The notes below the pieces were generated by a model. It had not been told where the DNA came from. It searched no databases and saw only the letters and a list, made by a program, of their open reading frames with translations. Below, piece by piece: positions 52,301 to 59,206 of a stretch of DNA of 64,000 nucleotides. Position 1 is the stretch's first letter. Every line of letters begins with the position of its first letter. Position numbers and translations under genes: made by a program. This DNA comes from Pempheris klunzingeri. Taxonomy: Eukaryota; Chordata; Actinopteri; Acropomatiformes; Pempheridae. Location of the stretch: contig NC_092016.1 in NCBI RefSeq assembly GCF_042242105.1, forward strand, positions 27,126,501-27,190,500, given 5' to 3'.

Positions 52301-55300
52301 GTCCAGGTAGAGTAGCCAGTGATCCTTTAGCTTTGAACTTGTAAACTATGCTTCCAACAGTATCTCTAAGAACGTAGTGCCTTTGCTATCTTTTTGTATC
52401 CAAACGTAGTTGTGAACAAACCCCTGGCCAGTCCGGATACTTGATACTTGATGTATTCTGTCTGATACAACTAATGTGGCCCTTGATTAGTTGCATCAGA
52501 TGTGCTTGAGACAACACCTGATTTGCAAATGAGTTCTCTTATGAGGGGTTCTATTCAGGGGGTTGAATCATTTTGAGACAGCTGTAGTCATTAAAAGTGG
52601 CATATTGTGTTGAATTTGGAGAAAGCACCTGTAATATTAGTTGTGTTGAGCTATTTCAAGTGTTGTTGTTTGAGTTGTTCATTGAGCATAGCTTAAAGTT
52701 TGTGAATTTTGCCAATACACCTGATTTACAAAGAGGGTTGAATAATTTTGAATGAATTTGTATACAAGATGGCTGCACAAAGCCCTACGCTATAGTTCTG
52801 AAGTAGTTTTATTGAAATGGCAAAGTGATTAAACACAAGGACGACAGCTGGCAGCGTGCACTCATTTCCTGGCATACTCCTAATTGTCACTTGCCAGGAT
52901 GGAGTCATAGCAATCATGTCACAGCTTCAAAAGCAGTCACACAGTAAGAAGACCGTGTTTTTGAGATTGAATTGAATTCTAGACAGGTACACTGTATTTT
53001 CATAGCTTTCTCTTGTACAATACCTTAATTACATAATACACTAGATAATATAACACTGAGAGCTACTGGGAGCCACTTGGCAGAAGGATTTCTTTATGTT
53101 CATCTACTGCAGTGGCTGATGTCACTGATACGCAAAGAGGAAATACTGAATAGTGAAATCATCTGCTGCTGTTTGAAAAGAGACCTTTCAGATTCTTGGC
53201 TAATCAAAAGCATTTGGAGTCATGGGACCAGTGTTATGATGGACAAGTTCCCATGAGTTGGTTAGAAATACCAAAGTTAAACCATAGGACTCAAGGATGT
53301 ATGTGAGAGCCATGCAGCCCCTTCTCTTCAGACATGGGGGTTTCTAATGCCATCTGAATGGTGTACAATTGACAGATGATATTACACATAATATTTTCTG
53401 CATGGGACTGGAAGCACTGAATCACTGCAGTTAAGCTGTCCATTATATATCAATTAAGCACTGTGGCAATTTCTGAAAAGATAATTATCTAACAGTTTTT
53501 CTGTTATAGCCCCTAAGTCACCCTCTTCCATTTGCCTCATCAGGTTAGAGTCAAATAAATAAATGACGTTCACTATTCAGCATTCCACACTTGGCAGTAT
53601 GAACAATGGGTAAAATATGTATCTGTTAGTGGATAAAATGTACAACATTACGAGACCAGCACAGACCATACCGAACCAAACCAGAGCAAGGCAAGAAGAC
53701 AGGCCAGACAACTCAGCCCAGACCAGATGACAACAGTCTGACACAATGGCACGCTAGTCTGTCCAGCTATTGCATAACTCCACATTGCCGTGGATCATTA
53801 CTAAAACACACATGCATGAACACATGTGTAATTACTCCTCAATCTACCTCATCTTTTTCTGATTTCCTCTCTGTCCTGTCTTTCAGCTGTGTCCCAGCTG
53901 AGAAGAAGCTGCTGAAAGCATAAATAGATTTTGCATAGATCGCTATTAGACATACCTCAATCTTGTCAGTTTTTGCATCTCCCCAGTATAGTTTTCCTGC
54001 AGCATAATCTATAGCTAGTCCATTGGGCCAGCCCAGAGAGCTGTTGAGCAGAACCACTCGATCCATTCCATCCAGGTTGGCCCGCTCGATCTTAGGATGC
54101 TCCCCCCAGTCAGTCCAGTACATGTACCTGAGAGAGATAGAGGCAACAGGAGAAGATAGTGCTTACTTCCAATCACAGAGAAAACATCAATTTTGCATGT
54201 TTTCCCAGCTAACATGTAGATTATGTACTGTAGAGTCTATCCATTTTGAAGATTCTTGAATATAAAATGTGTATTTCACAGCTGTCAATAATTTCAGAAC
54301 CTTCTAAAGAAGAAAGACAAACCTTATTAATAACATTATTAATAACACACACATACAACCAAACAACAGAAGGCATCAGTGGTAATAGATTTAGTAATCT
54401 GAAACCTCTGTCCAGAAGAGCACAATCATAGGAACAACTAAGATACTGCACAGAAGCCCAGGCCTATGGCCTATGGAGCTTGAGGAAGACACACCAAAGC
54501 AGAATCAGCATATGAAAAGATACACATACACACATATAGTCTGGAGACTAGAATCTCCTCGAACTCAGATTCCTCCTGAATGAATGATGTGTGAATGGGT
54601 GAATGGGGATGTGATGTAAAAGCGCTTTGAGTGGTTGAAATGACTAGAAACCGCTGTGCAGATACAGACCATTTACCATTTACTTTATCACCACTCATTT
54701 TTGTTTTTGTTTTCTTACACTCGCAATATCCTGTGCCATACACACATGCATATATGGTATTTTTTTTCTCTCATAGCATTTATTTTTCTATTTCGTTATA
54801 TCCCTTGTTTCTACACTAATTCTTTAACCGACACTTTATTTCTGCACCTTTTCTGTCTCTTCTGTTGCTGTAACAAGTACATTTCCCTGGTGTGGGATAA
54901 ATAAAGTCTCTCATATAAACATGCTAACACCTACCCATTGATGGGGTCCAGGACAATAGCTCTGGGTTCATCCAGGTTCTCAGAAATCAAAATTTTCCGT
55001 GAAGTTCCATTGAGTCTGGTAACCTGAAAGATCACAGGACACAATTCAGTATTAAAATACAATTTTTTTACACAATAGCATTGTTATAACCATCCAACCT
55101 GTTTATCCACAAGTAGTTTTCTTTCGGTTTTTCTTGTGCAGCATATTGCAACTACAACTTGGATTCTATTGTGCAATGACAAATACATGATCCTTGTACC
55201 TTGTTTTCTGTGTTAAGCTACACAGGGATAAACCAGTGAGTCATGGATGGGATGGGGTCATGGATGGATGGAACTACATCATGGCCAGGGTTTCTGTGAT

Positions 55301-58300
55301 TGGTCAGACTACTGTACTGACTCAATCAGTGGTTTTAAAACTCCATAAACAAACTGATAAAACAATGTAAACGACATTCAAACCGTGGTCTCCCATAGCA
55401 TAGACAGCCTTCCACCATAAACAGAACTCCAATGCAAAGTCTCAAATGTACCTCAATCCGGTCAGTGCCAGTGTCAGTCCAGTACAGGTTTCTGGCCACC
55501 CAGTCCACAGCAATGCCGTCTGGGTGGTTGATCTCTGTGGTAACCAGCACCATGGCATTACTGCCATCAATGTGGGATCGCCGGATAGCCCGAACTTCAT
55601 CATCTGTCCAATAGACATAACCCTCAACCGGGTCATAGTCTATAGCTATGGCATGGCGAATGTCATCAACCTGCATGAACAAAGGAACAATGATGAATAC
55701 ATGAGAGTGGAACAGCACAGCGCTTATGTTAAATGTGGTGTGTGTGTGTGTGTGTGTGTTTACCTGCAGGACTATGTCAGTGAAGTCTGGCAGGTCAAGT
55801 GAGATTCTCCTCAGGTCAGTCCGTCGAGCCAGCAGCAAAACCTGCTCTGCTCCTATGGATACCAGACACATTTACTTTTTATTACTTGTTATTCCGAGCT
55901 GATTTGTAGCAGCAGTTATTTGCAGTCAAAAAGTGCTCACTGGAGGGTTTGTAACAGTTGTTTTAGCTCTGACAGAGCAGGTCTTACTTTGAGCCCATGG
56001 ATGAACTCTAGCATAGTAGTGTACAGTCTTACAATACAACCCTAAAAGAACACTTAACACTTCCACAACATAACATTTATTTCTGCTTCTATGCTGACGT
56101 CTTTCACCTTTATGTCAAGTCCTGCAGCATGTACTGTTTATCAAACAGAGGTGTTGGATATGACACAGGTGATAAGATATTGTATGTCAATTAAGTTGGG
56201 GGACAAACGGAGACAGATTTGTCTTTTAAAGGACAACATTGAAGCAGCAGACCCCGAGATATCACGACTTTTAGTTTCTGGTAACGTGTCAAGACCGTGC
56301 CTGCCTGATTAATGCCCTTGTCCTTCAAACTCTTCAACAAGTCCAAGCAGTCACAGCTGTGTCTTCACACAAAAGACTGAGCTCTGAATTTTAGGTGTAA
56401 TGCTGACCTTCCAATTGATACACAACTGACAAATGTTATTAATGCTCTATTTTGGGCAATTATTAGGCCATTCTTTCAAGAGCGCCACTTCCAGGGCAAA
56501 ATCTTTGTAAATCCAACCCAACAACAGCCCAACAGTTTGAAAAGATACAATAATGGTTTGGTCTAGGAAAAGATAAGCTATGTTCCCCTTGTTGTCCCCA
56601 CATTGCAGTGAAAAAAAATGGTTGGGGTTTGTTTGGAGGTAGGAAATGACATATATATACATACTGTATTGGTGCAATACAAATAACTACATAGGTGGCA
56701 CTGAATATATAAATACTTGATGAAATAACATGAAGTTAATTATGTAAGGTCATGTAATCAAAAATGAGTCATTATAAAATAGGTTAAGTCTGCTAAAAAC
56801 TTCAGAAAATCCCAAAAATAAAATCAGTCATTTCCGTGAGGGATTTTTACTGATTTTCTTGGTTCTTGGCTCCCAGCATCCTGTAAACATTTCCAGCTTA
56901 AGACAAAACTAAGCAACATTTTTTTGTTTTTTGTTCAGTTCTTACAAAAATATCACATTTTGTTTTCCTTGTTTCTTGTAGTTAGCTGTGAAGCCAAAGC
57001 ACTGATAGGCCCTGTGATGTTCTTTCTGTAATTCAAATATGATTGTATTGCCTGATTGCACTAACAAACTTTAGTCATTCATTTGTATATCATGTGAAAA
57101 GACAGTAAGTCACACAAGCAACACAATCTCAGTCTAGATGACTAAGCACATAGTTCAAGGTCTGCTTACTTCTGATCGGAATTTTTTACAGCCAGGAGAA
57201 ATATCCTTCAGCAGAAACCATTATCATATCCTGAAATTGTCTGAGGAAATGATGACCTAAACACTGGCTAAAATTACACCAACATTAAAACCAAGTTCCA
57301 CTGACTAAATCTTTGAGTACCTCAAACATTACAGTCAGAACTGTGGCCAGGGAGCCACTGTTTTTTCAATCATTCTTTTTTTTGTTCTTTTTGTCAATCA
57401 ATCACTCAATCAATCTTTATTTATATAACACCAATTCATAACAGCGTTATCTCAAGACTCTTTCCAAAAAGAGCAGGTCTCCCCACATGAGCAGCATCAG
57501 ATATGATATTAGGCAACAGTGGCAGGAAGAACTCCCCTTTAACAGGAAGAAACCTGGAACAGAGGTGGATTGAGTGGAGGTTGGACAGAGAGAGTGAGTA
57601 TATATTTTTGCATATGTTTTTACATTTTTCATGCTGTCCTTATTGTGTGCGTCATTCCATGATAACATGTATTTTACACCGTTAAATACTGATTGCATCA
57701 AAGGCAACAGATACATTTACTTAAAATATCTTAACATAGAGGGAAGTCTGGACAAATGCTATAAACTTGACAAACAGCAGTCAATTTCCGTCCCAATGGA
57801 AAAATGTTACATTTCTCCAAAGCTTGTAGATATCAGTGCAGATGTCAAAGCAGCATCTAGCAGATCCAAGTCTGTGTTTTGGTATCTGGATTAGAGCCCA
57901 GAGTTCTTAAAACTCAAATATTCTGGGACATTTAGGTCTTCAACTGCTTACAACTCATAGACACCTGAAATGTGATTTAATCTTCATTGTATTTCATAGC
58001 CTTTTCATGTGTTTTATAAAATCTTAATCTGAAAAGTAACTTAAGCTGTGAAACATATGTAGTGGAGTAAAAAGGACAATACTTCTCATTGACATATAGT
58101 GGAGTAAATGCATGAAGTAGCATAAACTGTAAATACTCAAGTAAAATAAAAGTACCTAAAAACTGTTCTTGAGTACATACTTGAGTAAAAGTAGCCTGAG
58201 TATAGCCTGATAATAATGTCCTTACAGATGAATAAAGTCAGAAAAAGTAATTCCAAAAACATCCCTCTATTTGTAGTGAGAAACATTTTCACTACAGCTC

Positions 58301-59034
58301 AAGCCAAGCTCTACTATTATCACTTTGCTTGCCTCCTCCTTGCTCCATCCAGACTGGAGCAAAAGGCTGAGCTGTCCTGAGGGATCCTCCACTGTTTGGC
58401 TGTTGGTTCAGATTTAAAAGGAGCCAAACTCACCTCATGGGAGACAATTAACTGTTTTTTCTTTGTCTCTCACACCTCTGGCTCTGAAGAGCTCACACTT
58501 AAAGCAGTTCAAAGTTTCTCTCTCTCTCTATTCCCATATCTGCCTTATCTTTCTTTCTTGTATTTGTCTCACGCTTCAAATCTATTTACTTGAATCTTAA
58601 GACAAAGACTTAATAGCAGACAAATACAGACATGGTTAGTATATCCTTAAAAATCTGCGTTTTTATAAAAACCTACCAAGACAAAAAATTTGTAAATACA
58701 TTTTGTTCTTTGTAATTTAGTACAATGTACAATACATGGTACATCATAATATCTAAAAAATGTCAGATAGCACACATGTCAAAAACACATGGTTCTGCAA
58801 ATCATGTAAATCTTTCTTCTCTCATTCCTGCTGCACCTTCACAACCAATCAATATCTGGCATCACTGAGCCTTGACACCAAACAGATCTGACGCTGAAAG
58901 TTCTTCCATCGTTACCTAAATGACTGAGGCGAGGGGGGATAAATGAAGGGAGGGAGTGAAAAGGATGGAGGGAAAGCATCTGTGATTCCACTCGTCTTCG
59001 CTTGACTTCATTCGGAGACACTTCAAGACCCCTG

Positions 59035-59101
<67 letters not shown>

Positions 59102-59175
59102 TGCCAGTGCAATAACAAACGCCTTCAATTTAACCAGCCAAGCAAAACAAATTAGAAGCACGGACACAAAGACAG

Positions 59176-59206
<31 letters not shown>

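Larger units (their letters stand above)
35633..53955 (-). other. lrp5 intron 7 (18.3 kb)
   Basis: The longest intron by nearly an order of magnitude over most others. It contains the repeats and elements listed separately at 37,949, 40,386, 41,527, 41,994, 43,522, 47,312, 49,171, 49,339, 50,250 and 51,341. The gaps at 35,633-37,900, 38,030-40,380, 43,560-49,100, 49,400-50,250 and 52,770-53,950 hold no recognised gene, apart from an exon-like open frame at 45,205-45,339. Confidence 0.7.
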
